Origin: Sphingomonas sp. AP4-R1
GTDB taxonomy: Bacteria > Pseudomonadota > Alphaproteobacteria > Sphingomonadales > Sphingomonadaceae
Assembly: GCF_013113735.1 (NCBI RefSeq)
Contig: NZ_CP053346.1
Coordinates: forward strand, 3,424,001 to 3,488,000
DNA length: 64,000 nt
Reading direction: 5' to 3'
In this document: in pieces, positions 51,482 through 61,288 of the stretch
Layout of the letters: each line of letters starts with the position of its first letter
Numbering within the stretch: the first letter of the stretch is position 1
Position numbers and translations under genes: made by a program
The notes under the pieces: generated by a model
The model's database searches: none
What the model was told of the DNA's origin: nothing
The model's input: only the letters and a program-made list of their open reading frames with translations

Positions 51482-51877
51482 ATGAGCGGCCCGCGCGCAC
51501 TGCGGCCCGGCGGGTCGGTGCGGCGCACGGCGCTCGCCGTCGCGATCCTTCTCGCGCTGCTTTGGCAAGGCGTCGTCGCGCGGGCCCATGTTCATCTGCC
51601 GCATCTCGCGGCGCAGCTTTCGGTGCAGGACACCTCCGTCCGGATCGGCGCCGCGTCCGAATTCGGACTGTCCGACGACGAGACCGCCTGCCTCCTGTGT
51701 CGGGAGCTGGCACAGACGGCGGATTATCTCGCGCCGGCTCCGATCGCGGTGGCCGGGCCGTCCGCGTTCCACGCCATCGTCACGGCCGCCCTGCTGCTGC
51801 TCTGGCCGCGTCGTCATCTGCCGCCCGGCTGGCGCGGCCGCGCGCCTCCCATCCTTTCCGAACATCACCAGCCCTAG
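51482..51877 (+). CDS. DUF2946-like small membrane protein
   Basis: The protein has about 131 residues from the ATG at 51482 (GTG at 51452 also possible). One N-terminal hydrophobic segment (TALAVAILLALLWQGVVARA) is followed by a His-containing HVHLPHL and a CLLC motif, then a second hydrophobic stretch (HAIVTAALLLLWPRR). DUF2946 proteins with this layout often precede TonB-dependent metal receptors, where the His and Cys residues may bind metal. It lies 89 bp upstream of the ZnuD-like receptor and downstream of the Zur-like box. Confidence 0.65.
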   Translation: MSGPRALRPGGSVRRTALAVAILLALLWQGVVARAHVHLPHLAAQLSVQDTSVRIGAASEFGLSDDETACLLCRELAQTADYLAPAPIAVAGPSAFHAIVTAALLLLWPRRHLPPGWRGRAPPILSEHHQP

Positions 51878-51966
51878 ACAAGGAGCGCGCGTCACGCCGC
51901 TCCGCTTGCCATGCCGTGTTGCCCGAGGGGCGCCGGCATCGCGACAGACTGCCGGAGTTTTCCCTG

Positions 51967-53964
51967 ATGCGATCCTTCACCATGCTCAGCGTGGCCGCCG
52001 CCGCGTTCGCCCCTGCGGCCGCTTATGCCGATCCCGCCGCTGCGCCCGCCACCGGCGCCGACGACCGGAACACCATCGTCGTCACCGCCTCTCCCTTCGC
52101 CACCTTCAGCGACGATACGCCGACGATCGTGGCCAAGGTGGATCGGTCGCAGATCCTGCAGAGCGGCGGCGGCAGCATCGCCGATGCGCTGGCCACCACG
52201 CCGGGCGTCTCGGCGACCAGCTTCGCCGCGGGCGCCAGCCGCCCGATCATCCGGGGCATGGACGCCACCCGCGTCCGCCTGCTGGAGGATGGGGCGAGCA
52301 GCTCCGACGTGTCCGACATCGGACCCGATCACGGCATCCCGATCGATCCGCTGGCGGCGCAGAGCATCGAAGTGGTGCGCGGGCCGTCGACGCTGCGCTA
52401 TGGCAGCCAGGCGATCGGCGGCGTGGTCAACGTGCTGAACAATCGTGTGCCGCTCACCCAGCCGACCCAGCCGATCACGGGCGAGGTGACGGGCAGCTAC
52501 GGCACCGCTGCCGACATGGGCGAGATTTCGGCGCTGACCGACGTGAAAGCCGGCGATTTCGCGTTCCACGCCGACGGCTTTGATCGGCGCGCGACCGATT
52601 ACGACACGCCGCTGGGCACGCAGGAGAACAGCTATATGCGCGCCCGGGGCGGATCGCTGGGCGGCTCCTATTTCTTCGGCGACAGCCATGTCGGCGCCGC
52701 CGTCACCCAGTATAACGCCAATTACGGCATACCGAGCGACGACACCCATATCGTCATGCGCCAGACCAAGGCGCTGACCCGGGACACGATCGCGATCGAC
52801 TCGGGCCCGTTCAAGTCGCTCGACCTGACGGGCAGCTATGCCACCTACAGGCACAGCGAGGTGGAGCCCGACGGCACGGTCGACACGACCTTCCGCAACA
52901 AGGAATATGACGGCCGGGCCGAACTGCTGCTGAACCCGATCGGCCCGGTGCAGAATACGGCGGTCGGCGTGGAGGTGCAGCGGCGCCGCTTCTCGGCGGT
53001 GGGCGTGGACAGCAGCTATCTGTTCCCGACGCTCACGCAGAGCGAAGCCGCTTACCTTTTCACCGAAATGCCGCTGACCTCCGCGTTGCGCCTGCAGGCG
53101 AGCGGCCGGGTGGAGCATGTCAGCGTCCACGGCACGCCCGCCAGCGACGTCGCGACGAAGGTGGATTATACGCCGATCAGCGGATCGGTCGGGGCGTTGC
53201 TGGATGCCGGATCGGGCGTGAAGCTGGGGCTGACCTTCTCCAGCACCGGCCGCGCGCCGGCCCAGACCGAATTGTTCGCGCGCGGCGGGCATGACGGACC
53301 CAACACGTTCGAGACGGGCGATCCCAATCTCCGGATCGAGCGCGCCAATTCGCTGGAAGGCACTTTGCGCGTACGCCGTGGCAAGCTGCATTTCGACGGC
53401 AGCCTCTACAGCACCTGGTTCCACAACTATATTTACGGCGATCTGACGGGCCGGGTCTGCGACGATGACGGCGTCTGCGCGGTGGATGGCGACGGCGATT
53501 TGCGCGAGCTGAACTATCGCCAGCAGGGAGCGCATTTCTATGGCGCCGAGGGCGAGGCGACCTACGAGCTGATCAAATCCTCATTCGGTTCTCTCTCGGC
53601 CAGGACGCTGGCCGATTATACGCGCGCCACGCTGGACAATGGCGGCAATGTTCCGCGCATCCCGCCCTATCGCGTGGGCGGCGGGCTGACGTGGCAGAGC
53701 AAGCCCTTCGATGCGAACGTGCTGCTCCTTTATGTCGGCAAGCAGGACAGGTTCGGTGCGTTCGATACGGAGACGCCGCACTATAAGGAGCTGAATGCCC
53801 AGATCGCTTGGCGGCCGTTCCGGTCGCAGCCGGGCGTGGAGCTGGCGCTGGTCGGACAGAATCTGACCAACGACGTGCAACGCGCGGCAACGTCGCTGAA
53901 CAAGGACGAGGTGGTGATGCCGGGCCGCAACGTCCGGCTGGTGCTCCGCGTGGCGACCTTCTGA
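51967..53964 (+). CDS. TonB-dependent receptor, ZnuD-like (zinc)
   Basis: The protein has 665 residues with a signal peptide (MRSFTMLSVAAAAFAPAAAYA). The plug contains RPIIRGMDATRVRLLEDGAS and DHGIPIDPLAAQSIEVVRGPSTLRYGSQAIGGVVNVL. The barrel carries ARGGHDGPNTFETGDPNL and ends PGRNVRLVLRVATF, all of which resemble ZnuD of Neisseria and its relatives. ZnuD imports zinc (and heme in some species). A Zur-like site upstream supports zinc control. A perfect hairpin terminator follows, shared with the convergent efflux operon. Confidence 0.88.
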   Translation: MRSFTMLSVAAAAFAPAAAYADPAAAPATGADDRNTIVVTASPFATFSDDTPTIVAKVDRSQILQSGGGSIADALATTPGVSATSFAAGASRPIIRGMDATRVRLLEDGASSSDVSDIGPDHGIPIDPLAAQSIEVVRGPSTLRYGSQAIGGVVNVLNNRVPLTQPTQPITGEVTGSYGTAADMGEISALTDVKAGDFAFHADGFDRRATDYDTPLGTQENSYMRARGGSLGGSYFFGDSHVGAAVTQYNANYGIPSDDTHIVMRQTKALTRDTIAIDSGPFKSLDLTGSYATYRHSEVEPDGTVDTTFRNKEYDGRAELLLNPIGPVQNTAVGVEVQRRRFSAVGVDSSYLFPTLTQSEAAYLFTEMPLTSALRLQASGRVEHVSVHGTPASDVATKVDYTPISGSVGALLDAGSGVKLGLTFSSTGRAPAQTELFARGGHDGPNTFETGDPNLRIERANSLEGTLRVRRGKLHFDGSLYSTWFHNYIYGDLTGRVCDDDGVCAVDGDGDLRELNYRQQGAHFYGAEGEATYELIKSSFGSLSARTLADYTRATLDNGGNVPRIPPYRVGGGLTWQSKPFDANVLLLYVGKQDRFGAFDTETPHYKELNAQIAWRPFRSQPGVELALVGQNLTNDVQRAATSLNKDEVVMPGRNVRLVLRVATF

Positions 53965-53970
53965 TCCGTC

Positions 53971-53999
53971 CCGCCGCCCGTGGATGTCACGGGCGGCGG
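53971..53999. terminator. Perfect 12-bp-stem hairpin between convergent genes
   Basis: CCGCCGCCCGTG (53971-53982) and CACGGGCGGCGG (53988-53999) are perfect complements around a 5-base loop, between the ZnuD-like gene (+) and the NodT-type gene (-). No strong U tract; a bidirectional terminator role is inferred. Confidence 0.7.
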
Positions 54000-54009
54000 A
54001 AAAGGGGGG

Positions 54010-55458
54010 TTACCGCGTCGTCCCGCCGCCAAGCGCCTGATAGAGCGCCGCCACGTCCGCGATCCGCGCAACCCGCGCGTCGACCAGCGCATTGGCGGTC
54101 TCGATCCGGGCGGCGGTCGCGTTGAGCAGAGCGAGGCTGCCGACCTGTCCCAGCCGCAGCTGAACATCGAGATAGCCGTAATTCTCGCGTGCGCTGGATG
54201 CGGCCGTTTCCGCCGCCGCCAGGCTGCGCCGGTCGGCATCCAGCGCGGTCAGGGCGTTGGCCACGTCCCCGAACGCGCCCAGCACCGCCGCGCGATATTG
54301 CGCCTTGGCGATGTCGAGCGCGGCCTCGGCCGAGCGCTGCTGCGCCCGCAATGCGCCGCCGTGGAACAGGGGTTGGGTGATCCCGCCGATCAGCGTCCAG
54401 AAGGGATTGCCGTCGCGGAACATGTCGCCGAACGCCACCGCCTGCCCGCCGACCGATCCGCTCAGCGCGATCGAGGGCAGGCGCGCCGCGATCGCCACGC
54501 CCACGTCGGCGCTGGCGGCGTGCAGAGCGGCTTCGCTCGCGCGCACGTCGGGCCGCTGGCGGACGAGATCGGAGGGGAGGGACACGGGCAGGTTCGCGGG
54601 CAATGTCAGCGTGTCGAGATCCACGCTGGCCGGCAGCGGCTCGTGCGGATCACGCCCGAGCAGGATCGAAAGGCTGGTCTGCTGCGCCACCAGATCCTTC
54701 TGCAGCGCCGGTAGCGCGGCCTCGGCCTGCGCCACCACCGTCACCTGCGCCGCCACGTCCGCCTTGCCGATCGCGCCGAGCGACAGCTGGACGCGCAGCA
54801 GCGCCAGCGCCTCGCGCGCGGCCTTCAGCCCTTCCTCGGTCGCGGCGATCTTCTTCCGCAGCGCGGCTTCCGTGATCGCGGCGACGACGACGTTGCTGAC
54901 GACGGTCAGCCGCGCGGCCTGCAATCGGAAGGCGGTCGCCTCCGCCGTCGCCCGCGCCGATTCCACTTTGCGGCGGACGCCGCCGAACAGATCGAGCGGA
55001 TAGGAGACGGTGAGCGAGGCGGTGTGCAGGCTGTAGCGATAGACCCCCGGATCGGCGAGCGGATCGGACAGCGCCTTCGAAACGCGGGTGCGCTCCGCCT
55101 GATAGCCGGCATCGACCTCCGGCAGGAGCCCGCCGACTTCGGCCGAGGCCTGCGACCGAGCTTGCCGCAGCGTCGCGTCGGCGACCGCGATATCGGTATT
55201 CTTCGCCAGCGCCATCGCGACGAGCTGGTTCAGCGCCTCGCTGCCGAACTGCGTCCACCAGAGCGACGAGACCGCGCCGCCATTCACGAGCTGCTGACCC
55301 GGCGTGGTCGCGGTCGCCGGAATTTCCGGGGCGACTGGTGCCGGCGTGTAATCCTTCGCCGTGGGGGCGGGGGGCGTCTTGAAGGTCGGGCCGACCGCGC
55401 AGCCGGCCAGCAGCAGCGCCAGAGCAAGCGGGCTGGCGGCCGTGTGGAAACGGATCAT
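54010..55458 (-). CDS. NodT-family outer-membrane factor lipoprotein
   Basis: The protein has 482 residues from ATG at 55458, overlapping the RND stop by 4 bp. The leader LALALLLAGC is a lipobox, so it is probably a lipoprotein. NodT/CusC features are PTFKTPPAPTAKDYTP, two OEP repeats (LNQLVAMALAKNTDIAVADATLRQARSQ and later VRQRPDVRASEAALHAASADVGVAIAARLPSI) and GGITQPLFHGG. It provides the outer-membrane duct of the pump encoded just upstream. It ends shortly before the convergent terminator hairpin. Confidence 0.92.
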   Translation of the reverse strand: MIRFHTAASPLALALLLAGCAVGPTFKTPPAPTAKDYTPAPVAPEIPATATTPGQQLVNGGAVSSLWWTQFGSEALNQLVAMALAKNTDIAVADATLRQARSQASAEVGGLLPEVDAGYQAERTRVSKALSDPLADPGVYRYSLHTASLTVSYPLDLFGGVRRKVESARATAEATAFRLQAARLTVVSNVVVAAITEAALRKKIAATEEGLKAAREALALLRVQLSLGAIGKADVAAQVTVVAQAEAALPALQKDLVAQQTSLSILLGRDPHEPLPASVDLDTLTLPANLPVSLPSDLVRQRPDVRASEAALHAASADVGVAIAARLPSIALSGSVGGQAVAFGDMFRDGNPFWTLIGGITQPLFHGGALRAQQRSAEAALDIAKAQYRAAVLGAFGDVANALTALDADRRSLAAAETAASSARENYGYLDVQLRLGQVGSLALLNATAARIETANALVDARVARIADVAALYQALGGGTTR

Positions 55459-58400
55459 GCCAGCGCCTCCTCTTCCGGCTCGCCGTCCGGATCGGCACCG
55501 GGCGGCGTGTGGCGCGAGAACATGTCGATCAGCACGGGCAGCGCGAGCAGGATCAGGATCGGCGCGAGCAGCATCCCGCCGACCACGACGATCGCGAGCG
55601 GCTTCTGGACCTGGCTGCCGATACCGCTGGAGAAAGCGGCGGGGACGAGGCCGATCGCGGCGACCAGGCAGGTCATCAGCACCGGGCGGAGGCTGTTCTC
55701 GCACGCCTTCACCAGCGCCTCGGCCCGCTCCAGCCCGTGGTCGATCGCCTGATTGAAGGCGGTCAGCACGATGATCCCGTCCATCACCGAAATGCCGAGC
55801 AAGGCGACGAAGCCGATCGCCGCCGAGATGGAGAAGGTCGTGCCGGTCAGGATCAGCGCCAGCACGCCGCCCACCAGCGCCATCGGCATCACCGAGGCGG
55901 ACAGCAACATGTCCCGCGCCGAGCCGAAGTTCAGGAACAGCAGCACGAGGATGAGCGCGAGGCTGATCGGCACGACCAGCTCCAGCCGGTCGATCGCGTC
56001 CTGCAGATTGCCAAGCTCGCCCGCCCATTCCAGATGGTAACCGGGCGGCAGCTTCACATCGTGCGCCACGCGCTTCTGGGCCTCGGCGACGGCGCTGCCC
56101 AGATCGCGCCCGCGCACCGCGAATTTGATCGGGATGTAGCGCTCCTGATGCTCGCGATAGACGAACGAGGGCCCGCTGATCAGGCGGATGTCCGCCACTT
56201 CGGAGAGCGGGACGGGGATGGTGGCGCCATCGGCACCGGGCGCGCCGACCGTGATCCGGCCGATCGATTCGATGCTCTGCCGCTGCGAGGGCTGCAGGCG
56301 CACGACGATCGGGAAGTGGCGGTCCGTGCCATGTTCGTAGAGTTCGCCGGCATCCTGCCCGCCGATCGAGGCGCGCACGACCTGGTTCACATCCTCGGGC
56401 GTCAGGCCGTAGCGGGCGGCGCGGTCCCGATCGACCGCGACCTGCACGGTCGGCTGGCCGAGCAGCTGGAACACGCCCAGATCGGTGATACCGGGCACCT
56501 TGGCCATCGCGTCTTCGATCTTCTTGCCGGTCGCTTCCAGCGTCGCGAGATCGGGGCCGTAGAGCTTGATCGAATTGGCGCCCTTCACCCCGGATGCCGC
56601 CTCCTCGACATTGTCCTCGATATATTGGGAGAAGGAGAATTCCACGCCGGGGAAGCGCTCGGCGAAGCGATGCTCCATCTCCTCGGTCAGCTTGGCCTTG
56701 GTCATGCCGCGCGGCCATGTGTCGAACGGCTTCAACGGCGCGAAGAATTCGGCGTTGAAGAAGCCGGTGGCATCGGTGCCGTCATCGGGGCGGCCATGCT
56801 GGGAGACGACCGTCTCCACCTCGGGATAGCTGGCGATGATGCGCCGCGCCTCGTTCACCACCTTCTGCCCGTCTTCTAGCGAGACGGAGGCGGGCATGGT
56901 GGCGCGGATCCACATATTGCCCTCTTCCAGCTTGGGCAGGAATTCGATGCCGAGCGTGCGCGTGGCGAGCCCCGTGCCGAGGACCAGCACGATCACGGCG
57001 CCGAGGGTCAGCACGCGGTTGGCGAGCGCGAAGCGCACCGAGGGTTCGTAGACGGCGCGGATCTTGCGGATGATCCACGTCTCCACTTCGTCCAGCCGAT
57101 CCGGGAGCAGCAAAGCGGAGAGCACCGGCGAGACGGTGAAGGTGGCGATCAGGCCGCCGGCAATGGCATAGGCATAGGTCTTCGCCATCGGGCCGAAGAT
57201 GTGGCCCTCGATCCCGGTGAGCGTGAAGAGCGGGATGAAGCTGGCGATGATGATCGCGGCGGCGAAGAAGATGCCGCGATTGACCTCTCCCGAACCGCGC
57301 AGGATCGCGCCCATCCGGCTGCGCCACGTATAGGCGCCCTCGCCATGCTCGACGGCGTGGCTGCGCTCGACCAGATGGCGGAAGATATTCTCCACCATGA
57401 TCACGGTGGCATCCACGATCAGTCCGAAATCGAGCGCACCCACGGACAGCAAATTCGCGGATTCGCCCGAGACGGTGATGATCAGCATCGCCACGGAAAG
57501 GGCAAAGGGGATGGTGGCCGCCACGATCACCGCCGAGCGCAGATTGCCGAGGAACAACCACTGCAGCACGAAGATCAGGACGATGCCCTCGATCATGTTG
57601 TGGATCACGGTGTGCGTCGTCAGCTTGATCAGGCCCGAGCGATCGTAGATCCGCTCCAGCTTCACGCCGGGGGGCAGCACGCCCGATGTGTTGATATCGT
57701 GGATCGCCGCCTCGACCGCCGCGATCGTCGGGCTGGATTGCGCGCCGCGATACATCAGCACCGTGCCCTGCACGATATCGCTGTCGTCATTCTGTCCGGC
57801 GATGCCCAGGCGCGGCTGATTGCCGATCTTCACCGTGGCGACATCGCGCAGGCGGACCGGCTGGCTGCCGTTCATCCCCACCAGCACGCGATTGACCTCG
57901 TCCACCGAGTGGATCAGGGCCACGCCGCGCACGATCGCGCTCTGTGGCCCGATCGTCACGGTCTGGCCGCCGACATTGGCGTTGCTCTTGTTGAGGGCGT
58001 CGATCACGTTGGCGACGGTGACGCCCTCGGCGACGAGGCGATCATTATCGATCACCACATCATAGGTGCGCGTCTTGCCGCCCCAGCCGGTGACGTCGAT
58101 CACGCCCGGCACCGCCTTGATGCGCCGTTCGACCACCCAGTCCTGAATGGTCTTGAGATCCATCACCGAATAGCCGGGGGGGCCGACCACGCGATAGCGA
58201 TAGATCTCGCCGATCGGGCTGACGGGCGAGATTCCGGGCGAGACGCCGTCGGGCAGGCCATCCACCTGGCCCAGCCGGTTGATCACCTGCTGCTGCGCCT
58301 GCTCGAACGTGTAATCGTAGGTGAACTGCACCTTCACGTCGGACAGGCCGAACAGCGAGATGGTGCGGATCGTCTTCACGTGCGGGATGCCCGCCATCGC

Positions 58401-58610
58401 GACCTCGATCGGGATCGTGATGTTGCGCTCGATCTCCTCGGCCGAGATGCCGCTATTCTGGGTGACGATCTCCACCGAGGGCGGAACCGGATCGGGATAG
58501 GCCTCGATATTCAGGTTCGCGAAGGCGAAGCCGCCGGCCGCCAGCATCGCGGCGAGCAGCAGCACGACAAGGACGCGCTGGCGGAGCGCGGCGGCAATGA
58601 TGAAGTTCAT
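55455..58610 (-). CDS. CzcA/CusA-type RND heavy-metal efflux pump
   Basis: The protein has 1051 residues with the complete RND layout. The TM4 motif GALDFGLIVDATVIMVEN matches the HME (heavy-metal efflux) signature DFGxxVD. The entry segment AYPDPVPPSVEIVTQNSGIS and the late GYHLEWAGELGNLQDAIDRL are typical. It exports divalent or monovalent metal (Zn, Co, Cd, Ni or Cu/Ag) or a related substrate. The gene starts 7 bp after the adaptor gene stop and overlaps the NodT-type gene. Neighbouring kinase/regulator genes likely sense the metal. Confidence 0.93.
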   Translation of the reverse strand: MNFIIAAALRQRVLVVLLLAAMLAAGGFAFANLNIEAYPDPVPPSVEIVTQNSGISAEEIERNITIPIEVAMAGIPHVKTIRTISLFGLSDVKVQFTYDYTFEQAQQQVINRLGQVDGLPDGVSPGISPVSPIGEIYRYRVVGPPGYSVMDLKTIQDWVVERRIKAVPGVIDVTGWGGKTRTYDVVIDNDRLVAEGVTVANVIDALNKSNANVGGQTVTIGPQSAIVRGVALIHSVDEVNRVLVGMNGSQPVRLRDVATVKIGNQPRLGIAGQNDDSDIVQGTVLMYRGAQSSPTIAAVEAAIHDINTSGVLPPGVKLERIYDRSGLIKLTTHTVIHNMIEGIVLIFVLQWLFLGNLRSAVIVAATIPFALSVAMLIITVSGESANLLSVGALDFGLIVDATVIMVENIFRHLVERSHAVEHGEGAYTWRSRMGAILRGSGEVNRGIFFAAAIIIASFIPLFTLTGIEGHIFGPMAKTYAYAIAGGLIATFTVSPVLSALLLPDRLDEVETWIIRKIRAVYEPSVRFALANRVLTLGAVIVLVLGTGLATRTLGIEFLPKLEEGNMWIRATMPASVSLEDGQKVVNEARRIIASYPEVETVVSQHGRPDDGTDATGFFNAEFFAPLKPFDTWPRGMTKAKLTEEMEHRFAERFPGVEFSFSQYIEDNVEEAASGVKGANSIKLYGPDLATLEATGKKIEDAMAKVPGITDLGVFQLLGQPTVQVAVDRDRAARYGLTPEDVNQVVRASIGGQDAGELYEHGTDRHFPIVVRLQPSQRQSIESIGRITVGAPGADGATIPVPLSEVADIRLISGPSFVYREHQERYIPIKFAVRGRDLGSAVAEAQKRVAHDVKLPPGYHLEWAGELGNLQDAIDRLELVVPISLALILVLLFLNFGSARDMLLSASVMPMALVGGVLALILTGTTFSISAAIGFVALLGISVMDGIIVLTAFNQAIDHGLERAEALVKACENSLRPVLMTCLVAAIGLVPAAFSSGIGSQVQKPLAIVVVGGMLLAPILILLALPVLIDMFSRHTPPGADPDGEPEEEALA

Positions 58611-58617
58611 GGCGCGA

Positions 58618-59859
58618 TCAGCTCGGGATGCCGGCTTCGTTGACGAAGATCGCGCCGCTGGTGACGATCATCTCGCCCGGCTTCAGGCCGGCGATCACGT
58701 TGACCTGCCCGTCGGCCGCGCCGTCCGCGATCGTCACGTCGCGCGCGACCAGTCTGTTGCCGGGCTGGGCGACCCAGACGCGCGCCGTATCGCCCTCGCG
58801 GATCACGGCCTCGGCCGGCACCTGCACGCCGGCGAAAGCGCTGCGGCTCGCCTGCGGGCGGATCGTGAAGCTGGCGAACATCTGCGGCTTCAGCGCACCA
58901 TCGGGATTGGCGATGACGGCGCGCACCGGCAGGCGATGCGTGGCGGGATCGAGGCCCGAGCCGACGACGCTCACCCGCGCCGAGAAGGTCCGGCCGGGCG
59001 AGGAGGGGGTCGTCACGTCCAGCCGGTCGCCGACATGGACGTGTCGCGCGTCGCCCTCCGCCACCTGCGCGATCAGCCAGACCGAGGCCGGATTGGTGAT
59101 GACGAAGATCGGGTTGGTCTGGCCGGAGCCGAGATATTGCCCGGCCGCCAGCGAGCGGGATGCCACCACGCCGCCGATCGGCGCGCGCACGGTGGCAAGC
59201 GCACCGCCCGTGCCCCCCTTCGTGCCGTCGCGAAGATCTCCCGCCGTGCCGCCCTGTATCTTCAGCTGGTCGGCGGCGGTGGCGTAAGCGGCCTCGGCCG
59301 TCCGCAGCGCGGCCTGCGCCGCGATCAGATCGGCCTGCGCCTGCAGAGTATCCTTCTGCGCGCCGCCGCCATTCTTGAAGATCAGCTCCTGTCTGTGGGC
59401 GGTGCCTTCGGCGATGCGGATCTGCGCGCGGGCATTCTCCCGCTGGGCCGAGGCCGTCACCAGCGCGTCGCGCGCCTGGCTGCGCTCGGTCGAGCGGATG
59501 ATGGCGAGCGGCTGGCCCTCGCGTACCGTCTGCCCCGGCTCGACCAACACCTTCACCACCTGTCCGGTCAAAGGCGGGACGATCGGCGTAGAGACGTCGT
59601 CATTGGTGGAGATCACGCCCGTCGCATGGACGGCGGCGCCTTCGCCGGGCCGGCCGACGCGCTGGATGGAGAGGCTGGCGAACTGCTGCGGGGATGCCTG
59701 GAATATCCCCGGCGTCTTCTCCGTCGCGGCCGGATCGGGATCCGCCGTGTGGAACACGGTCGAGGCGACCACCACCAGCAACAGCCCGCCGGCGACGCCG
59801 CCCGTGATGAGCAATTGCCGCGAACGGGGCAGCGTCGGGCCTTGGGAAACGGACGACAT
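58618..59859 (-). CDS. Periplasmic adaptor (membrane fusion) subunit of RND efflux
   Basis: The protein has 413 residues, the usual size. One N-terminal membrane anchor (LITGGVAGGLLLVVVAS) is followed by a lipoyl half (LTGQVVKVLVEPGQTVREGQPLAII), a coiled-coil hairpin of about 100 residues (EAAYATAADQLKIQG), the second lipoyl half (TVRAPIGGVVASRSLAAGQYL) and beta-barrel (LIAQVAEGDARHVHVGDRLDV). It links the CzcA-type pump to the outer-membrane channel. It is first in the three-gene efflux operon, with a 64-bp gap to the kinase gene stop upstream. Confidence 0.93.
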   Translation of the reverse strand: MSSVSQGPTLPRSRQLLITGGVAGGLLLVVVASTVFHTADPDPAATEKTPGIFQASPQQFASLSIQRVGRPGEGAAVHATGVISTNDDVSTPIVPPLTGQVVKVLVEPGQTVREGQPLAIIRSTERSQARDALVTASAQRENARAQIRIAEGTAHRQELIFKNGGGAQKDTLQAQADLIAAQAALRTAEAAYATAADQLKIQGGTAGDLRDGTKGGTGGALATVRAPIGGVVASRSLAAGQYLGSGQTNPIFVITNPASVWLIAQVAEGDARHVHVGDRLDVTTPSSPGRTFSARVSVVGSGLDPATHRLPVRAVIANPDGALKPQMFASFTIRPQASRSAFAGVQVPAEAVIREGDTARVWVAQPGNRLVARDVTIADGAADGQVNVIAGLKPGEMIVTSGAIFVNEAGIPS

Positions 59860-59923
59860 GGAACCTCGCGAAAACCGGATTTCGCGCCGTAGACTCTGAA
59901 GCTGATGCGAAGCTGACGAAGGC

Positions 59924-61288
59924 TCAGTCGGGGAGAATGATCGCCGCCGTCAGACCGGGACCGTCGCGCTGGTCGAGCCGCAGTGTCGCGCCGAGGATAT
60001 GCACGGCGCGGCGGGCGATCGGGATGCCGAGCCCGGCGGGGGCGCCATCGGGGCGGGCAGGGGGCGTGAGCAGCGTCTCGCGCCGCTCCGCGCTGATGCC
60101 GGGGCCGCGATCGCTGACGACGATGGACGGGCCACCCACGGCATGGGTCACGCCGATTTCGACGATCCCGCCGCCGCGCGCATGGGCGATGGCATTATCC
60201 ACCAGTGCGGCGAGGCCGACTTCGAGACACGCTGCATCGGTGCGCGCGATCACCCGATCGTCATGCGTGAGCGCGAATTCCAGCCCGGCCTTCGCCGCCA
60301 CCAGCGCGCGATCCGCGATCGTGCGGGTGGCGAGCGCGACCAGATCCACGTCGGCGGGCTCGAACCGCGCCGTCTCCAGTCGCGCGAGCCGGACCATCTG
60401 CGAGACGATCGCACTGGTACGGTCGACGCTGGCGAGCAGGGCATCGGCATCGTCGCGATGCTCGGGCGCGGCATGGCGCGCGAGCAGTTGCGCGCGCACC
60501 TTCAATGCCGCCAGAGGCGTGCGGAGCTGGTGCGCGGCATGATCGGCCAGCGCCTGTTCGTGATCGAATGCCTCGCGCACCCGATCGAACAGGCGGTTGA
60601 TCGCGGCGATGAGATCCTCGAAATCGCCGGGCCAGTCGGTATCGGTCAGCGGATCGAGATCCTGCGGCGAGCGGCTGGCGAGGGTGAGCCGCAGGCGATC
60701 GACCGCCGAGAGCCCGCGCCGCAGCGTCCACCACAGTAATGCCGCGCTGCCGAGGATCAATGCCGCCAGCGGGATCAGCAGGCGCTTGGCGCCGCTGATG
60801 AGCAGGGTCGTGCGGACCTGCTTCTGCTCGGCGATCACGATCAGCAGATGGTGGCGGGGAATGATGAGGCCGTAGCTGCGCCAGCGATGGCCGTCCGCCT
60901 CGAACGTGCCGAAGCCCTCCCGTCGCGGCATGGCCTGCGCGATGCCGGTTCCTTGCGGCGGCACGGCCATCTGCCCGCCGTGAAAAACGGCGAAGCGGCG
61001 CCACGGGGCCGAGGCCTGGAAGGCGGCGACGTCCTCGTCACTCAGCAGGCGCTCGGTCGGCCGATCGCGATGCCAGGCGGGGAAGACGGCATCGCCATCC
61101 ACCTCCTCCCGCATCAGCAGGAAGAGCACCTGCGCCGCTGTCGTCAGCTGTTCGTCCGCGCGCCGGTTGATGTCCGCCCGCACGATCGCGAACAGGAGCG
61201 CGGCCATCGACAGGGCGATCACCACCGTGAGCGCGACGAGATAGGCGTAGAGCTGGCCGGCGAGCGACCGCCGGAGCCGCCCCCTCAT
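59924..61288 (-). CDS. Sensor histidine kinase
   Basis: The protein has 454 residues. Two transmembrane segments (about 12-35 and 160-185) enclose a periplasmic domain; a HAMP-like linker follows (RLTLASRSPQDLDPL). Catalytic boxes are HAAHQLRTPLAALKVR (phospho-His), ALVDNAIAHA (N), SDRGPGIS (G1) and PAGLGIPIARR (G2). The start overlaps the response-regulator stop by 4 bp. With the regulator it sits directly upstream of the RND operon and probably controls it, like CzcRS or CusRS. Confidence 0.93.
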   Translation of the reverse strand: MRGRLRRSLAGQLYAYLVALTVVIALSMAALLFAIVRADINRRADEQLTTAAQVLFLLMREEVDGDAVFPAWHRDRPTERLLSDEDVAAFQASAPWRRFAVFHGGQMAVPPQGTGIAQAMPRREGFGTFEADGHRWRSYGLIIPRHHLLIVIAEQKQVRTTLLISGAKRLLIPLAALILGSAALLWWTLRRGLSAVDRLRLTLASRSPQDLDPLTDTDWPGDFEDLIAAINRLFDRVREAFDHEQALADHAAHQLRTPLAALKVRAQLLARHAAPEHRDDADALLASVDRTSAIVSQMVRLARLETARFEPADVDLVALATRTIADRALVAAKAGLEFALTHDDRVIARTDAACLEVGLAALVDNAIAHARGGGIVEIGVTHAVGGPSIVVSDRGPGISAERRETLLTPPARPDGAPAGLGIPIARRAVHILGATLRLDQRDGPGLTAAIILPD

